Below the pieces are notes generated by a model, which saw nothing but the letters and a program-made list of their open reading frames with translations, was not told the origin of the DNA and searched no databases. A program made the translations under genes and the position numbers. This document shows, in pieces, positions 56,401 through 62,632 of a DNA stretch of 64,000 bases (positions are counted from its first letter, which is position 1; each line of letters opens with the position of its first letter). Location: positions 36,418,318 through 36,482,317 of the forward strand of contig OY747716.1 of NCBI GenBank assembly GCA_963556495.2, written 5' to 3'. This DNA is from Valencia hispanica. Taxonomy: Eukaryota > Chordata > Actinopteri > Cyprinodontiformes > Valenciidae.

Positions 56401-56958
56401 AACAAAGTTCTGGTAGAAATATAGGAGGTGTTCTGTTGGTCAGATCTGTGTGCTCCAGGTGAGAGGCAGATGTAAAACTCTTTATTAGCTCTAAATTATG
56501 ATATCAATAGATAGATGTTAAAAGGCAAAGAATTAAACTCCAGGAAGTGCAAGCAAGAACAAATTGTTTTATTATTATTATTATTATTATATTATATTAT
56601 ATTTATTATTATTAAATTATTTAGATGCTTTCTTGATTTTATTATGTGAAAGCTCATCAGGTGAAGTAGTTTTATAAAACTAGGAAACACTAAAGAGAAT
56701 ATTTTTCATCCATCTGACCCCCCTCGTTTTGTGTTTCCACCTCCTTCAGCGTCCTGGCATGCCGTCTGGAGCGAGAATGCCCCATCAAGGAGCCCCCATG
56801 GGACCCCCCGGCCCCCCATACGGAGGGAGTCCGGCGGTGCGGCCCGGCCTGCCCTCCCCGGTGATGGAGCCCAGTCGCAAGAGGCCCGCCCCGTCCCAGC
56901 AGGTCCAGCAGCAGCAGCAACAGCAGCAGCAGCAGGCCGTGCAGAACCGCGCCAGGAA
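16934..56958 (+). CDS. smarcd3: smarcd3 5' part (BAF60C, SWI/SNF chromatin-remodelling subunit), two alternative first exons
   Basis: SMARCD3/BAF60C is a subunit of nuclear SWI/SNF (BAF) remodelling complexes that links them to transcription factors, notably in heart and muscle development. Here only the N-terminal part is present: alternative first exons at 16934-16945 (MERK) and 39100-39177, and the common exon at 56750-56958. The combination of [15 protein letters not shown] with [20 protein letters not shown] is diagnostic of SMARCD3 rather than SMARCD1 or SMARCD2. The SWIB domain and C-terminus would lie right of the window. The span contains about 39.8 kb of intron from the first start and 17.6 kb from the second. 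Teleosts usually carry two smarcd3 genes (a and b); I cannot tell which this is. Confidence 0.92.
17095..17140. repeat. Poly-C run and pyrimidine tract in smarcd3 intron 1
   Basis: A run of about 14 C at about 17120-17135 inside the start of the intron. Around 17425-17460 there is also a (CCA)n stretch. Both create spurious proline- or glycine-rich open frames. Confidence 0.7.
17745..18325 (-). mobile_element. hAT-type non-autonomous element 1 with BED-finger remnant
   Basis: The ends taggggtgcaccgatcc (17745) and ggatcggtgcacccct(a) (to 18325) are inverted repeats of 17 bases. The 8-base flanks gtaaaaag and gtatatag agree at six positions, fitting a decayed hAT target duplication. On the - strand (about 17960-18140) a frame reads [13 protein letters not shown] and [12 protein letters not shown], a BED-type zinc finger as found at the N-terminus of hAT transposases. 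No catalytic domain is present. Confidence 0.82.
18385..18763. mobile_element. hAT-type MITE 2 with perfect 8-base target duplication
   Basis: It starts tagggatgt and ends acatcccta, and is flanked on both sides by gtaaaaag (18377-18384 and 18764-18771), a perfect 8-base duplication as made by hAT transposases. The interior has subterminal repeats of the form tatcgcgata/atcgatat and no coding potential. Confidence 0.85.
18781..19142. mobile_element. hAT-like MITE 3
   Basis: The ends gatgcacgacatatcgg and cagatcggtgcatc are related inverted repeats, and the interior is rich in tatcggtatcgg motifs as in the two preceding elements. No target duplication was found. Confidence 0.6.
19756..20834. 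other. smarcd3 intron, AT-rich, nothing recognised
   Basis: AT-rich sequence with short ATT runs (about 20560-20580, 20712-20730) and no open frame, splice-bounded exon or repeat that I could support. Confidence 0.5.
20835..21185. mobile_element. Tigger/pogo-like MITE fragment (TACAGTGGACC end)
   Basis: Starts tacagtggaccctcaggatt and reads on with gggtcagggaccacaac and ccaatcggcg. It is related to the block at 62633-63052 (cagtggacccc, ctccaatcggcgcc-type core). The right end is lost or replaced near 21160 by other sequence with tatcgatatagg. Confidence 0.6.
22268..22968 (+). mobile_element. Decayed Tc1/mariner element (AATAAATTAG-type family)
   Basis: The left end gtgcatttcagtaagttgga is followed by aagtgaaactcatttattat and acagctaatgaaaacccc, which I recognise as the 5' non-coding part of a widespread vertebrate Tc1-like family. 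Remnants of the transposase start (gaagactgttgacttatcag) follow. The right end is ccatttaggtgcattgcc. The gene is mostly deleted. Confidence 0.7.
22969..24511. other. smarcd3 intron, no supported gene
   Basis: Unassigned sequence. A short GC-richer patch (23860-24130, with accaacgccgcaacatggcgg) could be transposon-derived or a former exon, but I found no frame or splice context to support a call. Confidence 0.45.
24512..25571. mobile_element. Harbinger-like MITE with TAA target duplication
   Basis: The left border is taa then tgccgcattcacaccgc. The right border is gcggtgtgaacgcagca then taa. The 17-base ends are inverted repeats with two differences and the flanking TAA fits the 3-base TWA duplication of PIF/Harbinger elements. 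It has no transposase and contains a second MITE at 24594-25103. Confidence 0.78.
24594..25103. mobile_element. TTAA-flanked MITE nested in the Harbinger-like element
   Basis: The ends agctacattgtgta and tacacaatgtagct are perfect inverted repeats and TTAA occurs on both sides (24590-24593, 25104-25107). A TTAA duplication is typical of piggyBac and Kolobok elements. It is 510 bases long and non-coding. Confidence 0.82.
25650..26100 (+). mobile_element. Decayed Tc1-like transposon
   Basis: The + strand keeps transposase-related stretches: ccacgagaagtttgtcacaa, ggatgtggcatcatgctgtg, gtggatggaaagatggatga, aggagcttcacctttgaaca. These parallel the intact copy at 11940-12290. It ends with acttttgcaagacgctttat, a decayed terminal repeat. 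No open frame survives. Confidence 0.8.
26386..26453. repeat. (TA)n microsatellite
   Basis: About 33 consecutive TA units. It explains the YIYIYI open frames on both strands. Confidence 0.97.
26767..27813 (-). mobile_element. Tc1-like transposon with perfect 17-base ends, interrupted by a SINE
   Basis: ataagtatttgaacacc (26767-26783) and ggtgttcaaatacttat (27797-27813) are exact inverted repeats. The - strand encodes the transposase C-terminus: [20 protein letters not shown], then [20 protein letters not shown] (with the Asp and Glu of the DDE triad intact), ending CTKY near 26800. A tRNA-derived SINE at 27162-27484 cuts the gene. The sequence resumes at aaatctcacaataaatgacc, and the 5' coding part is largely lost. 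Confidence 0.88.
27162..27484 (+). mobile_element. tRNA-derived SINE with (ATT)n tail
   Basis: The tRNA-like head has an A box, tagttcagtgg (27174-27184), and a B box, ggttcgattcc (27217-27227), with pol III spacing. The unrelated body follows, then aaagcgctttgag and aaagcgctatataaatg, a 3' tail shared with L2-type LINEs, and an ATT run. It is inserted in the Tc1 element in the opposite orientation. The B box matches the consensus, but this is a SINE and not a tRNA gene: the acceptor and anticodon arms do not fold well. Confidence 0.88.
27830..29944. other. smarcd3 intron, AT-rich, with one perfect hairpin
   Basis: No gene was recognised. The only distinct structure is a perfect inverted repeat, catctgtgaaaaa (28481-28493) and tttttcacagatg (28501-28513), with a 7-base loop. 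Confidence 0.5.
29945..30990. mobile_element. TIR element with a LINE tail inserted
   Basis: ggggagcctaagtc (near 29958) and gacttaggctcccc (near 30958), plus ccatgggtcccct (29990) and ggggacccatggg (30926), are inverted repeats in matching order. This gives arms of roughly 50 bases with about 13 bases mismatched between. No target duplication was identified and no transposase is present. Confidence 0.6.
30090..30402 (+). mobile_element. LINE 3' end with (AATTG)n tail
   Basis: Contains the fish LINE 3' UTR signature cttcctgttaaaggggagtt then ctctccactgtcgc, gaagtgccttgagatgacat and ggcgctatataaataaactg. It ends in aattgaattgaatg. It lies inside the TIR element at 29945-30990. Confidence 0.82.
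30991..33440. other. smarcd3 intron, no supported gene
   Basis: Mixed-composition intron with poly-G (32403-32418) and poly-C (32798-32806) runs. Small open frames here have no domain or splice support. Some GC-richer patches (31970-32060, 32700-32900) may be conserved non-coding sequence, but the sequence alone cannot show this. Confidence 0.45.
33440..33800 (-). mobile_element. Decayed Tc1-like transposon
   Basis: The + strand text ggtctggactttgactaggc, tctggctgtattg, gaccagcttctctgtccct and gaagaaaagcatccccacag is the complement of the Tc1 transposase region carrying the QSPDLNPIENLW and SAGTGKL motifs. It has numerous gaps. Confidence 0.82.
33801..35650. other. smarcd3 intron, nothing recognised
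   Basis: AT-rich, with gctagcattagc and ttagctac type words common in fish introns. No repeat family or exon was supported. Confidence 0.45.
35655..35836 (+). mobile_element. tRNA-derived SINE
   Basis: The head ggcgcgtggcgtagtggtta holds an A box-like tggcgtagtgg. A B box-like aagtttaagtccc lies about 60 bases on, followed by the fish SINE 3' part caaataaaggccactatggc and an A/T tail. It is diverged from pol III consensus and probably silent. Confidence 0.75.
36245..36545 (+). mobile_element. Decayed Tc1-like transposon fragment
   Basis: Text such as gagaaagcatgaaacacggt, tcaccaggagtggcctgcc and ttatccaggaggtcaaggga follows the order of the DNA-binding region of a Tc1 family in which an HH-x-G-R motif precedes the catalytic part. 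It is frameshifted throughout. Confidence 0.6.
37395..37880 (-). mobile_element. LINE 3' fragment, inverted
   Basis: tatctgtatagcacttcata near 37408 is a LINE tail in reverse. gagttggttccacagttttg, gggggtcgccgacccgagaa and aaggccgtgtaacaattta follow, the complement of a reverse transcriptase C-terminal coding region common in fish. No frame survives. Confidence 0.65.
38340..38800. repeat. Cluster of homopolymer tracts upstream of the second smarcd3 start
   Basis: C(15)T(15)-like at about 38361-38391, G(18) at about 38597-38614 and C(17) at about 38777-38793. These produce the Pro/Gly-rich open frames in several frames here. They flank the promoter of the 39100 exon. Confidence 0.85.
38800..39099 (+). 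promoter_or_regulatory. smarcd3: smarcd3 second promoter / 5' UTR, GA-rich
   Basis: A purine-rich (GA)-type leader of about 250 bases, ggagagggagggaagaaaaa and similar, runs straight into the ATG at 39100, with an in-frame TAG at 39070-39072. Location next to a conserved first exon suggests an alternative promoter. No TATA box was identified. Confidence 0.5.
39100..39177 (+). CDS. smarcd3: smarcd3 alternative first coding exon (isoform-1-type N-terminus)
   Basis: 26 codons, [20 protein letters not shown] then FLVHGV, followed by the donor GTGAGT. Human SMARCD3 isoform 1 starts [20 protein letters not shown], so 16 of the last 17 compared positions are identical to what I recall. It ends in phase 0 and joins [10 protein letters not shown] at 56750. 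Confidence 0.95.
39225..39275. repeat. (GT)n microsatellite
   Basis: Interrupted tgtgtgtg/gcgtgcatg run just after the smarcd3 exon at 39100-39177. Confidence 0.85.
39276..40569. other. smarcd3 intron, nothing recognised
   Basis: Unique intron sequence. The first 450 bases after the exon are GC-richer and may be regulatory. The rest is AT-rich, and no repeat or exon was supported. Confidence 0.45.
40897..41604 (-). pseudogene. LINE reverse transcriptase C-terminal part (235 codons open)
   Basis: The longest transposon frame in the window. It includes [68 protein letters not shown] and [20 protein letters not shown]. This is the region after the YADD active site, typical of L2-type fish LINEs. 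The upstream part is cut by the TTAA element. Confidence 0.9.
41659..43093 (+). mobile_element. TTAA-flanked DNA transposon with THAP-like exon (Kolobok-like), inside the LINE
   Basis: The left end is ttaa then gtgcccctggcatggaatt; the right end is aatttcatgccagggcact then ttaa. These form inverted repeats with small differences. The LINE text reads through when the block is removed (gcgtagttatggtagctaat on the left, gcctagtgggagcatgtaga on the right), so it is an insertion. TTAA duplications are made by piggyBac and Kolobok elements. The THAP-like exon inside (42013-42228) favours Kolobok. Confidence 0.72.
42013..42228 (+). pseudogene. THAP-like zinc-finger exon of a transposase
   Basis: The open frame has [40 protein letters not shown] and [20 protein letters not shown], ending IQ before GTAAGT at 42229. 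This follows the second half of the THAP finger (W...C-x2-H-F...CF...L-x-GSIPT), with the zinc-binding His of the CxxHF motif replaced by Tyr (CGKYF). It has a plausible splice donor but no following catalytic exon was found. Confidence 0.62.
43741..46870. other. smarcd3 intron, mostly unassigned
   Basis: AT-rich. Near 43852, tgcctcgtttccactgaaac resembles an end of a fish hAT/PIF-type element, but no partner end was found. Two near-identical gtgatatctatgt units lie at 44830-44880. No exon was supported. Confidence 0.45.
46871..47127. repeat. Inverted repeat (about 48-base arms) enclosing a hammerhead-like core
   Basis: ggtaagacaaacgttaggtt (about 46892-46911) and aacctaacgtttgtcttacc (about 47087-47106) are exact complements, with the arms extending to aatttatctttttctt and aagaaaaagataaatt with a short mismatch. 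The spacer holds, on the - strand, ctgatga (46964-46970), a potential gac/gtc helix and gaaa (46942-46945), in hammerhead order. Penelope-like retroelements are known to carry such motifs in their terminal repeats. Confidence 0.6.
47128..47785. other. smarcd3 intron before the GC-rich island
   Basis: AT-rich with no recognisable element. It marks the compositional boundary at about 47790. Confidence 0.45.
47790..50335 (+). mobile_element. GC-rich 2.5-kb island, probable dispersed element of unknown class
   Basis: Composition jumps from AT-rich intron to strongly GC-rich, with G exceeding C in much of the + strand (ggggcctgg, gggggccggtg words). Past 49900 it turns T-rich and then pyrimidine-rich (50090-50270), ending at aacaattcataataaagatt, with AATAAA at about 50311. 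The layout (GC-rich body, pyrimidine-rich 3' part, polyadenylation signal) looks like a retroposed element. No inverted ends, LTR or clear target duplication were found. The embedded 325-codon frame (48926-49903) is Gly/Pro/Arg/Leu-rich without a known domain. Confidence 0.5.
48926..49903 (+). CDS. Hypothetical 325-codon open frame in the GC-rich island
   Basis: Starts [20 protein letters not shown] and ends HQHAHTHT. It is rich in Gly, Leu, Arg, Pro and Ser with no motif, signal or domain that I recognise. In GC-rich DNA long open frames arise by chance because stop codons are AT-rich, and frames of similar length lie opposite it on the - strand (49420-49854). It is listed because it is the longest open frame in the window, not because there is evidence that it is translated. 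Confidence 0.15.
   Translation: MVCPLAWRTSGLTLNGGPISPPSLPAGDGGPCLPVHRWSIRFGPGACLAGPGGAGVSAADALGRYLPLVGWGTSFRGARFGIVGWCLLGGSAGCGSGVSARLITCSVRTVRGRFIGGLDRPRPWPSLDAWSRRPALRGIRTRELVQLGVQILAEPGLGMLSVPCGYRWGAGMLAVGIGLGRRRRVAAGGQPRPLQCRGSLVGRSLVGSLLGGGVPLGPGSAGPLTGPAWRGQLLAGLVGSSLLPPGPLHSGRWMFPWGSPLLHSWGMRSAPPGSAWGSGGPLDVFAPISFMSASIPGRRIDDCSHQLSNTLMEKPYMHQHAHTHT
50336..52379. other. smarcd3 intron, no firm feature
   Basis: 50490-51000 is purine-rich and reads like a degraded repeat (aaggcagggagaccagtgga). 51640-52150 is GC-richer unique sequence with an ATG-led frame at 51749 that runs to a possible donor at 51814 but in the wrong phase for the smarcd3 exon at 56750. Neither is a supported gene. 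Confidence 0.4.
52380..53265 (-). mobile_element. Tc1-like remnant split by a MITE
   Basis: tttattgggatttaatgtga with agagcaacacaaagtag (52398-52430) matches the subterminal region also seen at 6310-6350. After the inserted MITE the text resumes with aatacagctgcaagtctttt and tcaattgggtctgggtccgg, the complement of the usual Tc1 coding end. The gene is otherwise lost. Confidence 0.65.
52518..53070. mobile_element. hAT-like MITE with TAG(GGCT)GGGCAATAT ends
   Basis: The right end reads atattgcccagcccta and the left end tagtgggcaatat, inverted repeats with a short gap. The interior has tatcgcaatagatatcgttg and other hAT-type subterminal words. Target duplication is not clear. Confidence 0.6.
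53640..54195 (+). mobile_element. Decayed Tc1-like transposon
   Basis: ccactcagaaaaga-like and gaggccacttggaaaaaaag, then ccaactgtgaagtacggggt, ggaagcatcatgatgtgggt and gctacaggagggactggtgc correspond to the [17 protein letters not shown] region of another Tc1 subfamily. There are many indels. Confidence 0.75.
54868..55510 (-). mobile_element. LINE C-terminal coding fragment, inverted
   Basis: Read on the - strand from 55503: [51 protein letters not shown], then in another frame [15 protein letters not shown] and [18 protein letters not shown]. This order is characteristic of a common fish LINE ORF end (possibly Rex/RTE-like). It is frameshifted and 5'-truncated. Confidence 0.78.
55900..56060 (-). 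mobile_element. Short Tc1-like remnant
   Basis: tttgtcctgcttgaatgggg, ccacagcatgatgctgccac and aaccatgttggtggcac are the complement of a Tc1 transposase region around GGGSIML. Surrounding sequence is too decayed to delimit. Confidence 0.55.
56565..56625. repeat. (ATT)n microsatellite
   Basis: Runs of attatt interrupted by atattatatt shortly before the smarcd3 exon at 56750. Confidence 0.9.
56750..56958 (+). CDS. smarcd3: smarcd3 common exon, N-terminal Pro-rich region with polyglutamine
   Basis: After ctccttcag the frame reads [20 protein letters not shown] then [33 protein letters not shown], a run of Gln and AVQNRAR. It ends two bases into a Lys codon before GTGAGT. Human SMARCD3 has [20 protein letters not shown] in the same place. 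The Gln run is encoded by CAG with one CAA (about 56904-56934). Mammalian SMARCD3 has a shorter, mixed Gln/Ser/Pro stretch here, while SMARCD1 has a Gln-rich one. The next exon (KRRKMADKILPQ region) is not in the window. Confidence 0.97.
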
Positions 56959-58320
56959 GTGAGTCTGAACTCAGTCCAGATTGAAATCCAGCCACAGCTC
57001 TGCATGGCTTGCATACATGATCACCTTTTGTGTCTGCTTTTGTGTGATATAAAAGCGTCTCAAGGCAACGATTGCTGTGGTTTCACTTTAAATTTTATTT
57101 GAAGGACTCTGACTGATTGTTGTTTAGTAGATGCCGAAAAATATTTAAAGAACAGGATTAGTAGCTTTAATATTTAGTAAAGTATCTTTATAAATGATAA
57201 AAATCTGTCATGATAATAATATATTAACTGTCTCCTCAGCTTTTATTGGCTGTTTTGGTTTCAACACTCCACAGCGGAACAGACGTTCTTTCTGCTGACA
57301 TTTTCTCTCTTTTTAGCATGAAAATCCCAGGTGAATTGCTGTTTCCGCTTTCTGTTTTACTTTTTGTTTCCATGTTGCAGCTCATGGAAACCACTGATTC
57401 CAGTCACAGATTTCTTTTGAAACTTCTGAAATGACGACGTTCGGCATGAATACATTTCTGTTTTGTTTTTGTTTTTCTGAATGCCTTGGATCAGAGTAAT
57501 TGGTTTTGAAAAGAATGAGAAACAGCCTCCATTAAGTATACTCTGCATAACCAAGATTCCCAAAAGTACCAAGTTTAAATTGTGCACAAACATGTAAAAA
57601 TGAACATCTGTATTGAGACCTTGGGTGGGAACTTAACTGAGCATGGCTCACTGTTACGTCCTTTTCTTAAAGGGAACAAAATGCTGAAAGCAGATAGAAT
57701 CGCCATTATTTCACTTGTTGTCTGCTGTGTGCGAGCCGTGTGGTCTGACGCATCTCCTTTCTCCTGCCGTCACTTTGGACTTTTCTTTCCGGCCTCTATA
57801 AAACTGAAATAAGGACTTTAGGTCATGTAAAGTGATTTTCTTTTTTTTTTTTTGATCGGACAAAAGCGCAGAAAGGAATTCGTGTAATTCATGGTGAAGG
57901 TTTATTGAGAAATTACAGATGTAAACAGCTGGGAAAGTGAAATATAAACAGAAGGAAAAACTGATTGATGAAGTAAAGTTAGATTTATGAAGATAAACAA
58001 GAAATAAACACCTACAGATCATGACACTTTATTAAACTACACTTTATTAAAGTAGAGCATCTAACTAATCGTTGCTTCAGTCCTAATGGCTGTTTTATAG
58101 TTTGAATGTGCATGAATGAGAGCAGCTTTAATTAGTATACAGTAAATGTTTCTCCATAGAGCAATGAGGAGATGAATGACAATTCCCACGACCAGATTGC
58201 AAATATTAAAAAATATTAAATGGATGTGAGCAATTTTAAACTGAGGCTGTGACCTTAGCATGTGGGGTAGGTGATGTTATCAGCTTTAAAAAACGGGATG
58301 TGACCGAAAAATGTCATGAA
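56959..58320. other. smarcd3 intron, nothing recognised
   Basis: AT-rich intron after the common exon, without a detectable further exon. The open frames are short and without splice signals or SMARCD similarity. Confidence 0.5.
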
Positions 58321-58329
58321 AGTTAAACT

Positions 58330-58660
58330 GTAATTTTATAAATAGGGTAAAACATATTAAAGACAGAAATTTGGCAACAGCCAAAACTGGCGTTCCTAGC
58401 TGGAACTAATTCAATCAATTTAATCCAAGTTGTTTCATATTCTGATGGCTGTAGGCAGGAAGGATTTCCTGTAGCAGGCTGTATTACAGTGAAGCTGGAG
58501 AAGCCTCTGACTGAAGACACTCCGTTGTTGTACAACAATCTCATGATTTTCTTAATTTCATGAAGAATCCTACTTTGCCCAATAATCTCCAGATAATTAA
58601 GTTAAGTTAAGAGATACTTTAATAATCCCCGTGGGGAAATTAAGTTTCGGTACAACAAAT
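58330..58660 (-). mobile_element. LINE 3' coding fragment, inverted (third copy of the 4855 family)
   Basis: The - strand gives ctacaggaaatccttcctgc then ctacagccatcag, encoding [10 protein letters not shown] as in the copies at 4855 and 7776. At 58605-58650 another tail-like piece, gatactttaataatccccgt, adjoins. It is diverged. Confidence 0.7.
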
Positions 58661-58689
58661 CCAAACAGGATTTGGAAGACCGCGGTAGC

Positions 58690-60010
58690 AGCCGGCTTTA
58701 CCAGCGCCGATCTAAAGGGATTTAATTAGCCTTCAAAGAGCAAATAGGGCTTTAATGACTTGGAAGCCCACTCTATTAATTTCTTTGTTTTAAAAAGTCA
58801 TGTAATTTAAGTGCTTTTAATAGCAGAAATAATGTCTTAAATGTTTTCATATTTGAATGGTTGAAACCAAAAATCTCTGCAGCCGGTGGATCTCTGTAGT
58901 TTAAAAGAATGAATGAAATGAAGAAAAAGGAAATTGAGAAAACAAAGGGCTGCCCGGCTTATTGCAGTGGGTGCATGTTTAGTTGAGGTGAGATGAGATG
59001 TGAAACCATGGTTTTCGTCTGCCTCGTCTCAGCATCCATTTCACTCTTTGTTTCCGCTTCTCGCACTTGTACATCGGCTCTCTCCCGCTCCTTATTATCT
59101 TTCCTCTGTTGCCTTGCTCACTTCTTTGTTCTTCTTTTTCCTGCCATGCACGAGCGATTGAACTTCATGTGTCTCGAAAGAGTTTTCCTTTTTTTTGTGT
59201 GTGTGTGTGTGTGTGTGTTATCCCTCTTTTCCATCATATTGAGGCGGCCCACACAAAGCCCTATGCATATGCACGGTTTCATTCGTCTGGCACCTGAACA
59301 TCTGTATCCCAGAAGCCTAAACAGACACAGAGACCTGGTGGATGTGTGTAAGGAGACAAGCGTGTCAGTGTGGTCATTAGAAAAGGCGATCAATATGCAC
59401 ACCTCTCCGTTTCATTCTCTCGCTATCTGCAGCCCGATTGATCCACTTGCAATTAAGCAGGCTTGTCGTACATTTTAGAGGAAATGTTGCTTCTCGTCTG
59501 GGCCTCAGCCCCCAGAGCGGCCTGTCTGATCAATGCGCCAATGTGACCCGTCCAGGTGTCTTCGTGTCATTTGTCTCTTAGACAGTATGCTTCTTATGGC
59601 GAACAGGTTGGTGCTCCACCTCCGCCGTGCAGCTCAGGCCCCACGCAGCTGCCAGCTGAGGGCGGACCACCTGTGTTTGCAATGTCACTGAGCCCTCTGG
59701 GTCTGAGCTATAAGCAAAGCTGCTGCTGAAAGAAGCTTTTTACCCCAGCTGGCTTTGTGTGAAAAGCGCTCATGTCTGGAAACTTGGTGCTTTGATTTAA
59801 ATTGAATGGATTTATCTTAAATCGATCTTCTATCACCACGGTTTAGAGTGTTTTTAATTTCCAAAGCCTCGCCTTGGCCCTCCAAACATACAGGACTTCT
59901 TGTCCCCATTTTGGATTATTTTGGCACCCTCTCAGTCCAAGGCTATACACACATCAGGCTTAACATCATTGACTGATGAAGGGAATATCACTAATTCATT
60001 GTTATTTTGG
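58690..60010. other. smarcd3 intron, with a (GT)n repeat
   Basis: A clean (TG)n run lies at about 59194-59218. The block 59480-59760 is GC-richer and free of recognised repeats, so it could be a conserved element. No exon was supported. Confidence 0.45.
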
Positions 60011-60014
60011 TCGA

Positions 60015-60760
60015 TGGACAACTTGATTCGAGCTTCTCCAAAAACTGCAGCTCTTGTGGAGTGTTTGTGGGTTGTGGTGGTCAGTGTATAACTAAAGTGG
60101 TTCATGGAAGTAATGTTGGTGAACCAGCAAAAGGGTCAATAATGCAAATGTGGAGCAGAAGCCGACTCAATCCAATTGACAAGCAACCGTATCTCAAATG
60201 GGCCTTAACACTGGTTCTGATAGAACAGTGTCAGAATGCATAATTCATAACAATTTGGTGCGTAATAGGCTACAGATCAGTCAGAGACTCCGTGCTGACC
60301 TCAGTCCACCACTGAAAACCACAAAAATGACCACCTGAGAAAAGGAGAAAGATATTCTTTAAGTCTTTCAGGAATGTTCTCCTGGGAAACCTTAACACCT
60401 GCCATCCAATTGGGATGTAAATTTGACACTTGCCACCTACCTAAGCATTGTTGCAGACTATATACACCCCCTCATGGAAGAACATTCTGTTTCAAGATAC
60501 AAAAAGGCTGAGAGATGGTTTGAGGAGCACAGTTTTGAGGTGTTGACTTGACCTCAAAATTCCCTCTTTTTTTTCTTTTTTTTACCAACTGAACGTCTGT
60601 GGTAAATATGGAGGCTCCATCTTGCAACTCTGCTGCAGAGTTACACCTTCTGGGGTCTAGGAAAGTCCATGCCTGGACAGGTCATGGTTCCTTTGCTACC
60701 AAAAGACGAACCGACACAGGTATCAGGCAGGTGGTCATTATTTTATGCCTGATCTTTGTT
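60015..60760 (+). mobile_element. Internally deleted Tc1/mariner transposon
   Basis: actgcagctcttgtggagtg, agtggttcatggaagtaatg, ggttctgatagaacagtgtc, ctaagcattgttgcagacta and aggtggtcattattttatgc appear in the order of a widespread fish Tc1-like family. Large parts of the catalytic region are missing. Stops occur in all frames. Confidence 0.82.
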
Positions 60761-62630
60761 TAAAACTGGCTTCACTGAGGTCTGAGATAATGCTGCTCTT
60801 CCAGTAGTTTTGAAATCTACGCTAGCTTGAGTCTTGGTGGTTCTGCAATGTTCTTGACCAATGTCCTTTCATTTGAAAGTTGTAGTTTGTGTCAGAAGAT
60901 GGTCAAAGTTTGGGATTCCAACATTTACTAAATATTAGTGTGGCTGTATGCATATATTTAACCCTGTAAGGATAAGAGAAAATAAATAATAAATTCAAAC
61001 TTGGAGCCTGATCGTTGCACCTTTTTAAAGATTAGCCTAATCAAAAACTCAAAAATGAATGACATTCATGCCCATCATGCATGTGTGCAAGCTCCTGAAA
61101 ACAACCCTACCGATTAATCTTTATCGTTACTGGAAATCTTTTGCACCAAATAAGGTTGCTGTATTCATTTGTCCATGAAAATGTCACTTTAGGACATACT
61201 TTAATTATATTTAAGCCCAAGAAATGTCAGGGTTGAGTGTTTCTCCCAAGATTTTCAAGTAGTTTTCAAGGAGTTTAGTCTCCCAGCAAGTTACGTTTAA
61301 CGTTGACGAAATCTTAAACCAGTCATTGGTGTTTGCACAAGGCATTTAGTTCTATGGAGAAGTTATTGTTCTTCTACAGCTGTAGTGTTCTGAGAGGTTC
61401 ACTCTTTCTGCAAAAGCATGCATGGTGTCTTCATCTGCACCACAAGTTCATCACTGCATCAAACTGAATTGAAGATACGAGCCAAACCAGAGGGAAGATT
61501 TCCGCCCAAATCCACCCTCCTCCCTGTGATCCCCAGTGTTTGTCTATATCAGTGTATTGTCTGTCTCTGTGTGTGAAGCATGGTTGTTTTGGTTCCCTGA
61601 GAAACACAGTTGAATGAGTGCGTCCCTCAGACGAGTGGGACGCCTCCCAGGTCCTCCTCCGCTGCACGAGCATGGACACAGTTACTCTCCCATCACAGTG
61701 CCTGGCCTTGTCCCAGTTGTAAAGTTTGCACCTACTAACAGACCCTTGAACTTCGCACACGTCCAACACACACAGATATAAATATATATATATTTTTTTT
61801 AAAGAAGTTTTTGTTTTTTGAAACGAGCCGACAGGTGTTTTCCCCCACCCTTATGAGTGAATGTGTTTCTCGCCATAACACTAATCGGACAACCTTCGAA
61901 TCCTCACAAATTCATAGGAAGCCAGTTGGATTTCCCGGAGCCAGCGAGATGCCGGCGAGGCAGATGGACATGAGAGATCCCCAATCAGATCCCACGCTTG
62001 GATCAAAGTAGGAGTTTATTCTGCTGCATGCCCCTTTTCTTTCTTTTGATGACTCTGGCCTTTTTTTTAGCCTCTTATCTGAGCCCAGCAACCCCCACCC
62101 CCCTCCCTGAATGAACTAGTCTGACCAAACGTACGTGCAGGTTGAGAGGGCAACCTCCTTTAAGCTGTAGTAGTGCATGCTTTGGCCTGGAGCATGGCAT
62201 GAATTGGACCAGACTCCGATTATTATAACGTATTTTTCAGACAGTGTAAATTGGCAAATCGTTTGTTTTCTTTCTTTAATTCCCTTCTGGATAATATAAT
62301 TCTCCCTGCAGTGGGCTTGTTGCAGTATTTGGCATGCTGATAGAACTACTGCTTCACATAGTGCTGCAGTTCTCCCTGACAAAAATAAAAAATAAAATCT
62401 GCACTGCAAAAAAAATCTCTAGCCCTAGAAAACTGTAGGAAACAGTGTGGATAGTGTCATGCTGAGTAAAAAGCAATTTTTGAGTGGTATGTTGTGCAAT
62501 TATAATATTGATAATATATATTTCTCTATTTTGATTAGATTTTGTTATAATGAAAACTAAAGTTGTTGTGGTCAAGATTTTTTTTATGTCCTTTATCAAT
62601 CCAAGTGATTTAAGATTAGACATTTGCCAA
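60761..62630. other. smarcd3 intron, nothing recognised
   Basis: No repeat family, exon or RNA gene was supported. Short GC-richer stretches (61480-61700, 61920-61990) have no coding signature. Confidence 0.45.
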
Positions 62631-62632
62631 TC

